From: an uncultured Lachnospiraceae bacterium
GTDB lineage: Bacteria; Bacillota; Clostridia; Lachnospirales; Lachnospiraceae
Length of the DNA stretch: 33,824 nt
NCBI GenBank assembly: GCA_947567595.1
Contig: CANOMQ010000043.1
Location: forward strand, 1-33,824
Direction of reading: 5' to 3'
Within the stretch, counting starts at the first letter, position 1. Each line of letters begins with the position of its first letter. Below the pieces are notes generated by a model. That model saw nothing but the letters and a program-made list of their open reading frames with translations. It was not told the origin of the DNA and searched no databases. Made by a program: the position numbers and the translations under genes. This document shows positions 7,199 to 15,088 of the stretch, one piece after another.

Positions 7199-7259
7199 CA
7201 GTTCCTCCTTTGTTGGCTGCCACCAGTATCACCACAGCGAAACAGAATGCTTTCTTTTT

Positions 7260-9848
7260 CTACGTTTTTCCATTGGTATTGTCAAAATCAAATCGGATTT
7301 CTTCCTTTTCATAGATTAAAAACGCATCAAACGGTTTCCCCGTTTTGGAAAGAAACCCTGTTATCTTATTTTTCGTTTTTCCGTTGGTAAAAAGCTCCTG
7401 CATGGTTTCCTCAGAAAGCACTGCCTGCGCGACGGTATGACGAACGCGGAACCCACACTCACACTCCAGATACCACTGTCCCTTTTTCAGTTTATGCGCC
7501 TTGCAGCGTGGACATGCAAGGTTTGTTTCTATGGGCGGCTCACGTTCGGCAAAATCAAACACGACTTGATTGTCCTCGTTTAATTTCAGCGCGGCATCAA
7601 ACGGCTTGCCTGTTTTTCCTGTAAAGCCCTTTAGCACGGGCGTCTTTTTGTCCGTAAGCAGTGCTGTCACTTCGGCGTCATTTAGGTCTTTTCCTGCAAT
7701 TTTTCCAATCGTAAATTTACAACCCGTGCCGTCCTTTTTGTAATTGGAGCATCCGTAGCCAAACGGCGTTGTCGCGATTTCCCCTCCACAGCTTGGGCAG
7801 GGAACACCGATTTTCCTGCCTGCGCTTAATGCTTTGGCGTCTTTTTCAGATAGTTTGCTAATCTGTTCGGCAAGCTGCTGTGTCAAGTCCTTATCGCGTA
7901 TCTGTATCGTTTCCCTGCGGATAAAATCCTCAAGCTTTCTGCGATATTCCTTCACGTCAATCGTGCCGTTTGTAATCCCGTCAAGCCCTTTTTCCCACGA
8001 CGCGGTCATCTTGGGATTAAGCAATGCGGGCACGGTCATTGCAACGACCTCATACACCATCTCGCCAAAGTTTTCGGGCGTGATGACCTGTGTTTTCTTG
8101 TTCAGCTTTAAATAGCCGATACGGATTAATTTTTTGATGATTTCCGCACGCGTCGCGCTTGTCCCGATACCGGAGCCTTTGATTTGCGCGCGCAGCTCTT
8201 CGTCCTCAATCAACTGCCCTGCGTTTTCCATCGCCAAAATCATGGAGCCTGAAGTGTAGCGTTTTGGCGGCGAGGTTTTTCCCTCCTTGATTTCAAAGCC
8301 GTTTATCAGAACCGTATCGCCTTTTTTGAGTGTTTTGGCAAGCTCCAGCAGCTTTTTGGTATTGTTCTTTTTTGTGTTTTTTGCCGCATTGTCCTCGTTT
8401 TCGCCCTGTCCGGTCGCGTCGGATTCCTCCTCGTCCGCGTCCTCAAGCGTCTTTCCAAGCACTTCGAGATATCCAAGCGATTTGAGCGCTTTTGCGGACG
8501 CAAACAGCGACTCGTTTTCTATGCCGATGACAAGCTTTAAGGTCTGATACTCGGCGGGCGGATAAAAGACGCTCAAAAAACGCCGCACGATCAAGTCAAA
8601 CACCTTGCGCTGCAACGGCGAGAGCGCGCCAAGCTCCGTGAGCTGCCCTGTTGGAATGATTGCGTAGTGGTCTGTGACCTTGCTGTCGTCGGTGTATTGT
8701 GTTTTTGCAAGGTTTTCATGCTTTTTGTTTGTTAAAATATTGTCAACAAATACCTGAGTCGGCGTGTAGCCTTTCAGACGGCTTAGATTTTTAAAGATTT
8801 CCTTTGCAACGGCTTTCGTCAGCACGCGCGCGTCCGTTCTTGGGTATGTGGTCAGCTTTTTTTCGTACAAGTCCTGTGCGACCTGTAGCGTTTCGTCGGG
8901 GCTGATTTTGAATTTTTTTGCGCATTCCGCCTGCAATTCCGCGAGGTTGAACAACAGCGGCGCTTTCTTTTTGGACGTGCCTTTTTCAAGTGTTTTTACC
9001 ACTGCGGGCTTGTTTTCAAACGACGTGATGAGTGCCTGCGTGTCTGCTTTTTCCTTGAAGCCGTTTTCTTTATAGAGCTTTGGCGACGCAAAATAGGCGG
9101 AGCCTTCGACTGCCTTCCATTCCGCTTCGACGTGCGCGTCGGTAAAGTCGCCCACAACCCGGTAAAACGGCGTTTCCTTGAAACCTCGGATTTCACGCTC
9201 CCTGTTGACCACCATACCAAGCACGCATGTCATCACGCGCCCGACTGCAATTGCCGTGTAGTCCTTTGTCGCCGCCGCGTTGTTCAACAGCCTGCCGTAT
9301 TTGACGGACATGACGCGCGAGAAGTTAATGCCCATCGCGTAATCCTCAATGGAACGCATGATGCCGGATTTGCCAAGGTTTGCGTAATCACTCATCGGTC
9401 TTGCCTGCGCGACGCCGCGGCGGATTTCCTCCTCCGTCTGCGAGTCAATCCACACCCGCAGCTCCGTCATGCCCTTGCGCACACCGCCGAAATTGCGGAT
9501 GTTTTCCTCAATGGTCTGTCCTTCTTTTCCGGAGTCGCCTGCCCAGTACACGGTGTCGATGTCTTCGCGGTGAAGGAGTTTGGTTACAATTTGATACTGC
9601 TGCTTTACGTTTGCAATCACGCCGTATTTGTATATTTCCGGCAGAAACGGCAAATCCTGAAGCGCCCATTTTTTGTATCTGATGTCATATTCCTCGGGGT
9701 AAACCATTTCCACCAAATGTCCCACGCACCAAGTTATGACATATGTGTCATTTTCTATGTAGCCGTTGTTCCTACCCGACACGCCGAACACCTTCGCGTA
9801 GTCCTGCGCAACGGAAGGCTTCTCCGTAATGATTAATTTCTTACCCAC
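7260..9848 (-). CDS. topB: DNA topoisomerase III (type IA)
   Basis: The ORF is open from ATG 9869, but AGGAGG sits inside that extension, 5 bases before GTG 9848, so the GTG start and an 862-residue product are preferred. The Toprim domain starts at once (GKKLIITEKPSVAQ, Glu9) and has the acidic GDSGKEGQ motif (Asp105, Glu109). The catalytic tyrosine is Tyr335 in TTYPRTDARVL. A Lys/Asp/Glu-rich insert lies at about 475-500. The C-terminal 180 residues carry zinc-ribbon-like cysteine sets (CPSC...C, CPRC...CEC) and two topoisomerase C-terminal repeats (GFTGKTGKPFDA and GFLSKTGKPFDA). Type IA enzymes relax negative supercoils and decatenate DNA through a 5'-phosphotyrosine link. The enzyme is longer than housekeeping TopB (about 700 residues), and such forms are frequent on integrative elements. 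A deleted second copy of its ends lies at 11993-12120. Confidence 0.95.
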   Translation of the reverse strand: MGKKLIITEKPSVAQDYAKVFGVSGRNNGYIENDTYVITWCVGHLVEMVYPEEYDIRYKKWALQDLPFLPEIYKYGVIANVKQQYQIVTKLLHREDIDTVYWAGDSGKEGQTIEENIRNFGGVRKGMTELRVWIDSQTEEEIRRGVAQARPMSDYANLGKSGIMRSIEDYAMGINFSRVMSVKYGRLLNNAAATKDYTAIAVGRVMTCVLGMVVNREREIRGFKETPFYRVVGDFTDAHVEAEWKAVEGSAYFASPKLYKENGFKEKADTQALITSFENKPAVVKTLEKGTSKKKAPLLFNLAELQAECAKKFKISPDETLQVAQDLYEKKLTTYPRTDARVLTKAVAKEIFKNLSRLKGYTPTQVFVDNILTNKKHENLAKTQYTDDSKVTDHYAIIPTGQLTELGALSPLQRKVFDLIVRRFLSVFYPPAEYQTLKLVIGIENESLFASAKALKSLGYLEVLGKTLEDADEEESDATGQGENEDNAAKNTKKNNTKKLLELAKTLKKGDTVLINGFEIKEGKTSPPKRYTSGSMILAMENAGQLIEDEELRAQIKGSGIGTSATRAEIIKKLIRIGYLKLNKKTQVITPENFGEMVYEVVAMTVPALLNPKMTASWEKGLDGITNGTIDVKEYRRKLEDFIRRETIQIRDKDLTQQLAEQISKLSEKDAKALSAGRKIGVPCPSCGGEIATTPFGYGCSNYKKDGTGCKFTIGKIAGKDLNDAEVTALLTDKKTPVLKGFTGKTGKPFDAALKLNEDNQVVFDFAEREPPIETNLACPRCKAHKLKKGQWYLECECGFRVRHTVAQAVLSEETMQELFTNGKTKNKITGFLSKTGKPFDAFLIYEKEEIRFDFDNTNGKT

Positions 9849-9883
9849 ATAATCCTCCTGTTTGTTCATTGTTTTACGTACAG

Positions 9884-9907
9884 AAAGAGCAGCAGGTACT
9901 GCTCTTT
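9884..9907. other. Hairpin between topB and the upstream fragment
   Basis: AAAGAGCAG (9884-9892) pairs with CTGCTCTTT (9899-9907). It lies between the stop of the orphan fragment and the topB start. A short T-run follows only on the plus strand. A decayed copy is visible at about 12138-12163. Confidence 0.5.
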
Positions 9908-10077
9908 TATTCCCACGCTGTCGCTTCCTGTTCCCTCAAACTCGGATCTGCATATTGTGCCAACATACCTCTTACCGTCTGCGACTTTTCCTTTTGGGGA
10001 AGTTCCTCAACAAATTCGTCTAATATTGTGATAATCAGTTTTTGATTTTTCTTTGCCTGAATTTTTCCACTGTTCTG
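9907..10077 (-). pseudogene. Orphan C-terminal fragment of an unknown gene
   Basis: A frame ending at TAA 9909-9907 reads about 55 codons: ...KKNQKLIITILDEFVEELPQ, then KEKSQTVRGMLAQYADPSLR and EQEATAWE. The helical TVRGMLAQYADPSLREQEA segment looks like the tail of a small DNA-binding or antitoxin-like protein, a guess only. No start codon with a ribosome binding site exists. At 10078 the frame runs into DNA homologous to the lipoprotein gene in another frame, so the 5' part was lost at that junction. Confidence 0.55.
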
Positions 10078-10336
10078 CCCAAATTCCGGATAATCGCCAG
10101 CGCAAGCTTCCCCGCCATATCCCTGTCACTGGTATTCTGCGGTGCGTTTCCGTAAATGGCAAAGTGGTATTCTTGGTATTCCCAGTCAATCAGAAACAGT
10201 TCCCCGGTTTCATTTGCCTTCATATATGGAAAAATATATCCGCCATCTGCGGTTGGCACCGTCCACTCGATTTTGGTTTCCTCCACGAAATTTTCATCCG
10301 GCAGCGCCAATTCCTTTCCTTTACTGGCAACAAAAG
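10035..10336 (-). pseudogene. Truncated second copy of the 13632-14270 lipoprotein gene
   Basis: 10078-10336 aligns without gaps to 13654-13912 inside the lipoprotein gene, with about 21 mismatches by eye (near 92% identity). The encoded part covers the C-terminal module (FVASKGKELALPDENF...TKIEWTVPTADGGYIFPYMK...DWEYQEYHFAIYGNAPQNT). The signal peptide, lipobox and first half are missing. After 10078 the frame continues for 14 unrelated codons into the neighbouring fragment. Most differences in the protein are conservative (DEVFIDD versus DENFVEE), so the copies diverged under selection before this one was truncated. Confidence 0.85.
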
Positions 10337-10440
10337 TGCAAATGTAATATAATTTGACACTAAGCTGGCAGCAATTCGACTTTCAAATTCAGAAACGACT
10401 TAATATATGTCTTTCAACTACATTTGACAAAACCTCTGAA

Positions 10441-10959
10441 CTAATAACCCCAAGATAAAATCTTCCACTGTCCTTGTTCCTTCACTAGATAATAGCCAAA
10501 TTCTTCATATTTCATATTTGCAGTATATCCTGAACCGAGTTCAGATCCTTCCTGCCTTGCGACAGCAGTAAAAGAGCAAGCAAAATATACAATTTTAGCA
10601 CCTGTTATATATTCAGTATACTGTTCTCTCTCTTGCATATATCCTAAATTAATTTTACAACTTTGTTCTATGTAGTCTGCTTGAAAATCATCATATATTA
10701 TTCCTGAACCCAATTCAAACATTTTCTGCATGTCTTCTTTTTTATCTACATAAAACTTAGATAAAAAAGTTAACCCTTTATCATGTTCTTGTAAATTTAA
10801 AGTGTCAATATAGGAAATTAACGTCTTTTCTGCCTGCCAAACGTCTTTTTTTGTTAATCCGTTTATATCTTTGTTAATTGCCAAAAAATAATACCAACTC
10901 CAAAATAAAATGAATACGAGCGTTACTGCTATAAAAAAAATAATCTTTCGTTTTCTCAT
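10441..10959 (-). CDS. Membrane-anchored hypothetical protein, DUF4829-like
   Basis: Codes for 172 residues. Residues 6-27 form one hydrophobic segment after MRKRK, which gives an N-in signal anchor or uncleaved signal peptide. The rest (TLISYIDTLN... and a C-terminal ...EFGYYLVKEQGQWKILSWGY) has the layout of small extracytoplasmic domains of the NTF2-like/DUF4829 type that end in W-x-I-x-x-W/Y strands. The ribosome binding site is weak (AGGTAG 12 bases upstream). The gene is AT-rich like its surroundings and stands alone between relics. The function is unknown. A role outside the membrane is inferred from topology only. Confidence 0.65.
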   Translation of the reverse strand: MRKRKIIFFIAVTLVFILFWSWYYFLAINKDINGLTKKDVWQAEKTLISYIDTLNLQEHDKGLTFLSKFYVDKKEDMQKMFELGSGIIYDDFQADYIEQSCKINLGYMQEREQYTEYITGAKIVYFACSFTAVARQEGSELGSGYTANMKYEEFGYYLVKEQGQWKILSWGY

Positions 10960-11060
10960 TTTAAAACTACCTGCGCACTGTGATACGCAATTAGTTCAAA
11001 AGATGAATACACATTTTTATTCAACTTTTTTTAATACTGTATTATCAAATAGTTTTAAGT

Positions 11061-11086
11061 CAAAAACCCCGCCGCAAGCAGCGGGG
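11061..11086 (-). terminator. GC-rich terminator hairpin
   Basis: On the minus strand CCCCGC (11086-11081) pairs with GCGGGG (11072-11067) across an 8-base loop and is followed by TTTTTG. It lies downstream of the frameshifted gene at 11203 and is part of the larger GC-rich repeat element. Confidence 0.7.
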
Positions 11087-11180
11087 CATCAAAATTGAAG
11101 CGCCCCAAGGGGCGGGGTATTTGACCCTCGCGGCAGTCGCCAAATGTTTGCAAGCAATCACTTGGCTCGTTGCTCGCGGG
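11067..11180. repeat. GC-rich multi-hairpin element
   Basis: About 115 bases of GC-rich DNA inside AT-rich sequence. It contains the terminator hairpin at 11067-11086, a perfect CGCCCC-AA-GGGGCG hairpin at 11101-11114, and a third section (11123-11180) with CGCGG/CTCGCGGG and CCAAATG/CACTTGG motifs. The compact arrangement of several hairpins looks like an interspersed intergenic repeat of Lachnospiraceae genomes. No second copy is in this window, so the claim of repetition is from memory. Confidence 0.5.
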
Positions 11181-11202
11181 AATAAAGATTAGAAGGAAAC
11201 AA

Positions 11203-11514
11203 CTATAGTGTAAGCGTCATAATGGCTTTTCCCTTATTTTCCAAAGTATACTGCGCATAAAAAACAACTTCACACACATCTTTACATTTAAAAATAATAC
11301 ACTGATTATGTCTCCACAGAATTGTTGTTATCAACAGGAAAATATCATCAGACCTCAATTCGTCTACAACTTGTTGACCATTTACAGTTTCTGCATAAAA
11401 AGCGGTACCATAGCCGCATCGTTTTCAAATTCGTTTCTGAAAATCCTGCCATATGTAAAATCGCGTTTAAAAAGCCTGCTTATATTTGTCACCTGCGATT
11501 TTTTAATGTTATAA
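11203..11514 (-). pseudogene. Frameshifted hypothetical gene
   Basis: The upstream part reads TNISRLFKRDFTYGRIFRNE then FENDAAMVPLF in one frame. The downstream part continues YAETVNGQQVVDELRSDDIF ... CEVVFYAQYTLENKGKAIMT in the next frame and ends at TAG 11205-11203. The switch falls at the CTTTTTATG tract near 11401, where one lost T restores a single frame of about 100 codons. The start is not clear. The family was not recognised. Its position next to other small soluble proteins suggests an immunity-like gene. Confidence 0.55.
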
Positions 11515-11525
11515 ATTTTTATTTA

Positions 11526-11879
11526 TCAATCTATCTTATCACTATAATAATGGTTTTCCTTTAGCATATCTTTTATTGATTTGAATTTGCACTCACAAAG
11601 TTTTTCGCACAAAGACAAGACTTCATCATTCTTATAATCTTTTACATCATATCTTTTTAACCCACCTTCAAGATGGAATAAGAAAATGACACCGTCATCA
11701 GAAAGGTACTCATTCCAATAGCCTGGCTCTAAATATTGGCTTATAAACCGTTCCCATTCGCCTGCTTTTTCTTTTGAAAACGCAACACCATAGTTGTTAC
11801 CAAATTTTTCAATTGTAAAGCCGCTATCGCTCAAAGCATGAATTTCATTTCCTACTCCCATAACATAAGAATAATACAT
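11526..11879 (-). CDS. Small hypothetical protein, possible immunity-like
   Basis: Codes for 117 residues from ATG 11879, with GAGGG 6 bases upstream. The protein has mixed alpha/beta character, no signal peptide and no membrane segment, and begins MYYSYVMGVGNEIHALSDSG. It contains the pattern LEPGYWNEYLSDDGVIFLFH, which suggests a small cytoplasmic domain like those of orphan immunity proteins. The next gene downstream, 12 bases away, is the frameshifted one at 11203-11514; both may have formed one transcript that ends in the GC-rich terminator. Family not recognised. Confidence 0.6.
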   Translation of the reverse strand: MYYSYVMGVGNEIHALSDSGFTIEKFGNNYGVAFSKEKAGEWERFISQYLEPGYWNEYLSDDGVIFLFHLEGGLKRYDVKDYKNDEVLSLCEKLCECKFKSIKDMLKENHYYSDKID

Positions 11880-11937
11880 AATAATCCCTCATTCTTGTCA
11901 AAATCTGCAAATTTGTGCCACGCACAATATTCGCAAT

Positions 11938-11975
11938 ACGAACTTCGTTCGTTATGTGAAAAATTTATTTTTCAC
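11938..11975. repeat. Two adjacent hairpins
   Basis: ACGAAC-TTC-GTTCGT at 11938-11952 and GTGAAAAA-TTTA-TTTTTCAC at 11956-11975, both perfect. They lie beside the topB scar at 11993. They may be part of a small interspersed element or the edge of the duplication; no gene is present. Confidence 0.45.
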
Positions 11976-11992
11976 AGTAACTACTTCCGCTA

Positions 11993-12120
11993 AATTATAA
12001 AATATCTGCCTGCCTCACGCAACGCATATTTATAAACTAATTTTCAGTGGATACACAATTTCGAAAAGAGGACTTTTCCGTAATGATTGATTTCTTACCC
12101 ATATGATCCTCCTGTTTGTT
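11993..12120 (-). pseudogene. Scar of a second topB copy
   Basis: 11993-12050 matches the downstream flank of topB (6995-7052) with 5 mismatches in 58. 12075-12120 matches the start of topB and its ribosome binding site (9821-9866) with 4 mismatches in 46. About 24 bases of mixed sequence join them, so nearly the whole gene has been deleted between its first codons and its 3' flank. The remaining frame starts ATG 12102 after AGGAGG, codes MGKKSIITEKS (the topB N-terminus) and stops at 12037. The upstream hairpin also survives in decayed form to about 12165. Confidence 0.85.
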
Positions 12121-12179
12121 AAATATTTCACGTAAGGAAAAAGCAATCAATACTGCTCTTTTATCAGACAAGTTTCTCC

Positions 12180-12718
12180 TTATACAAGCTGTTTACCATA
12201 CTGCTTAAAATAAACCATCGCCTGTTCGAAAGACAGCCCAATTTTTTCCTGCATCTGATGTAGAATTTCCTCATCATTCAGCCCATACTCCCGCTCCAGT
12301 TCAACAATCATCTGTGCCTGCCCTTGGTTCACCCCAAGACGTATTAACCTTTCCGATTCCGTCTCAATAACAGTTCCACCCATAACATTCACCAGCCTTT
12401 CTTCACTCTTATTTCCATTTGCAATATGTGTAATGATAGTATTTACAAATCCTTTTAGATCTATCAGTTCATCATCCGACAATTCCCCCTCCTGATACAG
12501 ACGCAACATTTCATCTCTGAAATATGCCAGCTCCTCTATCACTTTTTCAATGTCACCTTCCGACACAATTTCTTTCTCATATCTTGCAAAATGTCCACTT
12601 TTACATCTTTGGGGTAATTTTTGCCAAACACATCATTGATGACAGAAACGAACAATCTTTTGTGTTTCATCTTCATCGTCTTAAACACATTGTCATAATC
12701 CGGTGTCTTTTTCCGCAT
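12180..12718 (-). pseudogene. Rpn-family (PD-(D/E)XK) nuclease/transposase gene with internal deletion
   Basis: ATG 12718 follows GGAAGGGAAG. The N-terminal part MRKKTPDYDNVFKTMKMKHK ... VFGKNYPKDVKVDIL is typical of Rpn/YhgA-like proteins. The frame then runs off into a stop. In another frame the sequence resumes at FARYEKEIVSEGDIEKVIEE and reads to TAA 12182-12180 through the usual Rpn C-terminal region (VNVMGGTVIETESERLIRLG..., and a helical QEKIGLSFEQAM tail). The nuclease core between them is missing, with the junction near 12595. Intact relatives are about 280-300 residues long. These are recombination-promoting nucleases that often occur in many copies. Confidence 0.82.
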
Positions 12719-12780
12719 ATGCACTTCCCTTCCATTTACAATATACTTCATAAAATTTATTCCGATTTATATCTGCAATA

Positions 12781-13611
12781 TCAGCCTGTCGTAGTATTCA
12801 TTCGTTGTCTTACGATTTCATACATCATTATAGATGCAGCGCAGCTAACATTGAAAGAACTGGCATAGGAATTTTCAGCCATGGGAATCGTACATAATAC
12901 ATCACAATACTCTTTAAACGCCTTATTTAATCCCATCGTTTCATTTCCCATCATTAACAGAATCGGGGTTTTCAAGTCCTCACGATAGATAGGCTTTTCT
13001 TTGTGGGCTGTTGTACCTATAATCTTAAAATCAGGGTATTTCATTCTAAGGGTTTCAACGAATTGATAGAAATCTTCATTGTTATTGATTCGAATCACTG
13101 GAAGATTGAAAAAAGAACCCATCGCCGAAACGATTACATCAGGTTCATACAAATCAACCGCATGTCCGGTAATAATTAACAAATCGACTCCCAATGCATC
13201 ACAGGAACGAATCATCGTACCTAAATTTCCTTTATTAGAAGGTCTGTCAAATAACATAATAAAGGGATTATCAGATAATGGAATATTTTCGAATTTATCT
13301 TCTCTCATTTCAATAATCGCCAACAGTTCAGAAGTATCTTCTTTTCCGCTTAATTCCTTTAACAACTGTGCCGAAAGTGTATAATTGACTTCTGTTTTTA
13401 CTGTTTCTAACATATTTTTTGCCCAGTCTGACAGATTATTTTTATCATATATAAATGAAATAATCTTCCAGTTATTTTTAACTGCTTCATTCAGACTTCT
13501 CACGCCTTCAACAATAAATTGATTATATTTATATCTTTTATTCCGATTATTCTTCAATACTTCAAATCTTTGATAATCATTGTTTTTTTTAATCACAGAA
13601 ATCGTTTTCAT
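12781..13611 (-). CDS. TrmH/SpoU-family RNA 2'-O-methyltransferase
   Basis: The frame is open from GTG 13635, but that codon touches the AAGGA site, so ATG 13611 (276 residues, MKTISVIKKNNDYQR...) is preferred. Residues about 1-100 form an L30e-like substrate-binding domain (NQFIVEGVRSLNEAV). The SPOUT domain shows its three motifs: NPFIMLFDRPSNKGNLGTMIRS near 117-137, ILLMMGNETMGLN near 220, and IPMAENSYASSFNVSCAASI at the C-terminus. These enzymes use SAM to methylate a ribose in rRNA or tRNA; the exact target cannot be told. It lies just after the lipoprotein gene and may be co-transcribed with it. The base composition is AT-rich, consistent with transfer or island location. Confidence 0.85.
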   Translation of the reverse strand: MKTISVIKKNNDYQRFEVLKNNRNKRYKYNQFIVEGVRSLNEAVKNNWKIISFIYDKNNLSDWAKNMLETVKTEVNYTLSAQLLKELSGKEDTSELLAIIEMREDKFENIPLSDNPFIMLFDRPSNKGNLGTMIRSCDALGVDLLIITGHAVDLYEPDVIVSAMGSFFNLPVIRINNNEDFYQFVETLRMKYPDFKIIGTTAHKEKPIYREDLKTPILLMMGNETMGLNKAFKEYCDVLCTIPMAENSYASSFNVSCAASIMMYEIVRQRMNTTTG

Positions 13612-13631
13612 TTCAATACCTACCCTATAGT

Positions 13632-14270
13632 TCACTCCTTAATCTCTCTTTCACCCAAATTCCGGATAATCGCCAGCGCAAGCTTCCCTGCCATATCCCT
13701 GTCACTTGTATTCTGCGGTGCGTTTCCGTAAATGGCAAAGCGGTATTCTTGGTATTCCCAGTCAATCAGAAACATGTCTCCGGTTTCATTTGCCTTCATA
13801 TATGGAAAAATATATCCGCCATCTGCGGTTGGTGCCGTCCACTCGATTTTGGTATCATCTATAAAAACTTCATCCGGCAGATTCAAACCCTTTCCTTTAC
13901 TGGCAACAAAGGTCCAGACGCCGGCATTCTCAATTTCAAAGTCAATTTGCAGCTCATCCGTCTCTGATTTTATGACTTCAACATTTGACGTAATTACGCT
14001 ATTATCCAACACTTCTTTTGGGTTTCCAAATGCGGCTGCGTTTTGTATTTCCACTTCCGTATTTTGTTCCGCCATTTCAGAAGCCATCTCCAGCTTTGAC
14101 GTGTCCTTTTTTGTATTGTCCTCCAGCGTAACCTCTTCAACCGTAAGCGGGACTGTGTTTTCCTCCTGCGAAGCCGGATTTGATGCCACACTGCCACACC
14201 CCGCCAGTCCAAACAGCGCACCAATTACAGATATCATACACCCAATTTGTTTGAGACTACCCCTACGCAT
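13632..14270 (-). CDS. Lipoprotein of unknown function
   Basis: Codes for 212 residues from ATG 14270, with AAAGGAACG upstream. The signal peptide ends in the lipobox LAGC with lipidated Cys25. A Glu/Thr/Asn-rich linker (about 30-75) is followed by a beta-rich domain (about 95-205) containing GVWTFVASKGKGLNLPDEVF, TKIEWTAPTADGGYIFPYMK and GNAPQNTSDRDMAGKLALAI. The protein would sit on the outer face of the cell membrane. A truncated relative of its C-terminal domain lies at 10035-10336. Its stop overlaps a possible start of the TrmH gene, so both may be in one transcript. The family was not recognised. Confidence 0.8.
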   Translation of the reverse strand: MRRGSLKQIGCMISVIGALFGLAGCGSVASNPASQEENTVPLTVEEVTLEDNTKKDTSKLEMASEMAEQNTEVEIQNAAAFGNPKEVLDNSVITSNVEVIKSETDELQIDFEIENAGVWTFVASKGKGLNLPDEVFIDDTKIEWTAPTADGGYIFPYMKANETGDMFLIDWEYQEYRFAIYGNAPQNTSDRDMAGKLALAIIRNLGEREIKE

Positions 14271-14309
14271 TTCTTCGTTCCTTTCTTCATTCCAGCACGG
14301 TTCAAGTTA

Positions 14310-14996
14310 TCAAGCACAACCGTTTTCACACAGAAAATTTTTGACCGTTTCAAAAAATTCCGCCCCGTACTTACTATAAAAAACCGCAACTTCAAATCCC
14401 CTCGAACGGCTTATCCTGACATGGCCTCCCATGCGCAGCAGAAACACGCTGCACGCATATTCATTGTCTATCAGGAAATCGCTTGGAAACGCCGCCTGAA
14501 AACGCCTAATCAGCTCCTCCACATTTTTACCGGAGTAATGCAAAAACAGATGGTCATTGCCGCCGGGGTCAAAATAATCCTCCAGCTCCTCGTTATAAAG
14601 AAAGGCTGCAATTTTGTTGATTGTACAAAGAAAATCCTCCGTATCGTCCGCAAACAATTCAATCCGCTCCGAACCTCTTGGCAGCAGAATGTAACCGCGC
14701 ACAGCCGGATGGATGGTAATATAATCCCCATCAATGCTGTTCCCGATTACAATGCATTCCTTCATCTGCTCCCGTTTAATCGGACTGTTATCATATTCCC
14801 AAAAGTCTTCTTCTGCATACTGCTTTAACAGATTAAAATCAGGACCGTTAATGCAAATCGCGCCACCGTAAGTCCCACCGCCGTAGGTTTTCAAAAAATC
14901 ACGATACGGCTGCGGGAATTTTACATGACCTTGTTGCTCTAATGACACAAGGTCATGCTCGCTGAACACTTGCAATTGTGTGGAAGTAATGTACAT
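14310..14996 (-). CDS. SMI1/KNR4 (SUKH) family protein, probable immunity protein
   Basis: The frame opens at 15065, but GGGAGG stands 8 bases before ATG 14996, which gives 228 residues starting MYITSTQLQVFSEHDLVSLE. The pattern FPQPYRDFLKTYGGGTYGGA near residues 27-46 is the hallmark N-terminal block of the SMI1/KNR4 (SUKH) superfamily: a short helix, then P.YR.FL...GGG. Further strands (INGPDFNLLKQYAEEDFW..., IVIGNSIDGDYITIHP) fit the fold. In bacteria, SUKH proteins mostly neutralise toxins of polymorphic toxin systems. The C-terminal 80 residues may be a second domain. No toxin is adjacent, so this is an orphan immunity gene by context. Confidence 0.78.
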   Translation of the reverse strand: MYITSTQLQVFSEHDLVSLEQQGHVKFPQPYRDFLKTYGGGTYGGAICINGPDFNLLKQYAEEDFWEYDNSPIKREQMKECIVIGNSIDGDYITIHPAVRGYILLPRGSERIELFADDTEDFLCTINKIAAFLYNEELEDYFDPGGNDHLFLHYSGKNVEELIRRFQAAFPSDFLIDNEYACSVFLLRMGGHVRISRSRGFEVAVFYSKYGAEFFETVKNFLCENGCA

Positions 14997-15088
14997 TACA
15001 CACGCCTCCCGTAATACTCTTACTATTATGGAATACTGTTCAAATGCATTTTTCCCATAAAACAAGCTATGGCATATTTTTTATTCGT

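Noticed and set aside
7053-7235. 60-codon minus-strand frame after topB starting in a hydrophobic stretch
   Set aside because: It has no ribosome binding site at its start and becomes Arg/Trp-rich; the overlapping 38-codon frame fits the Shine-Dalgarno sequence better.
9132-9836. A 234-codon plus-strand frame opposite topB
   Set aside because: Antisense to well-conserved topB; the translation is His/Val/Arg-rich with no domain and no start signal.
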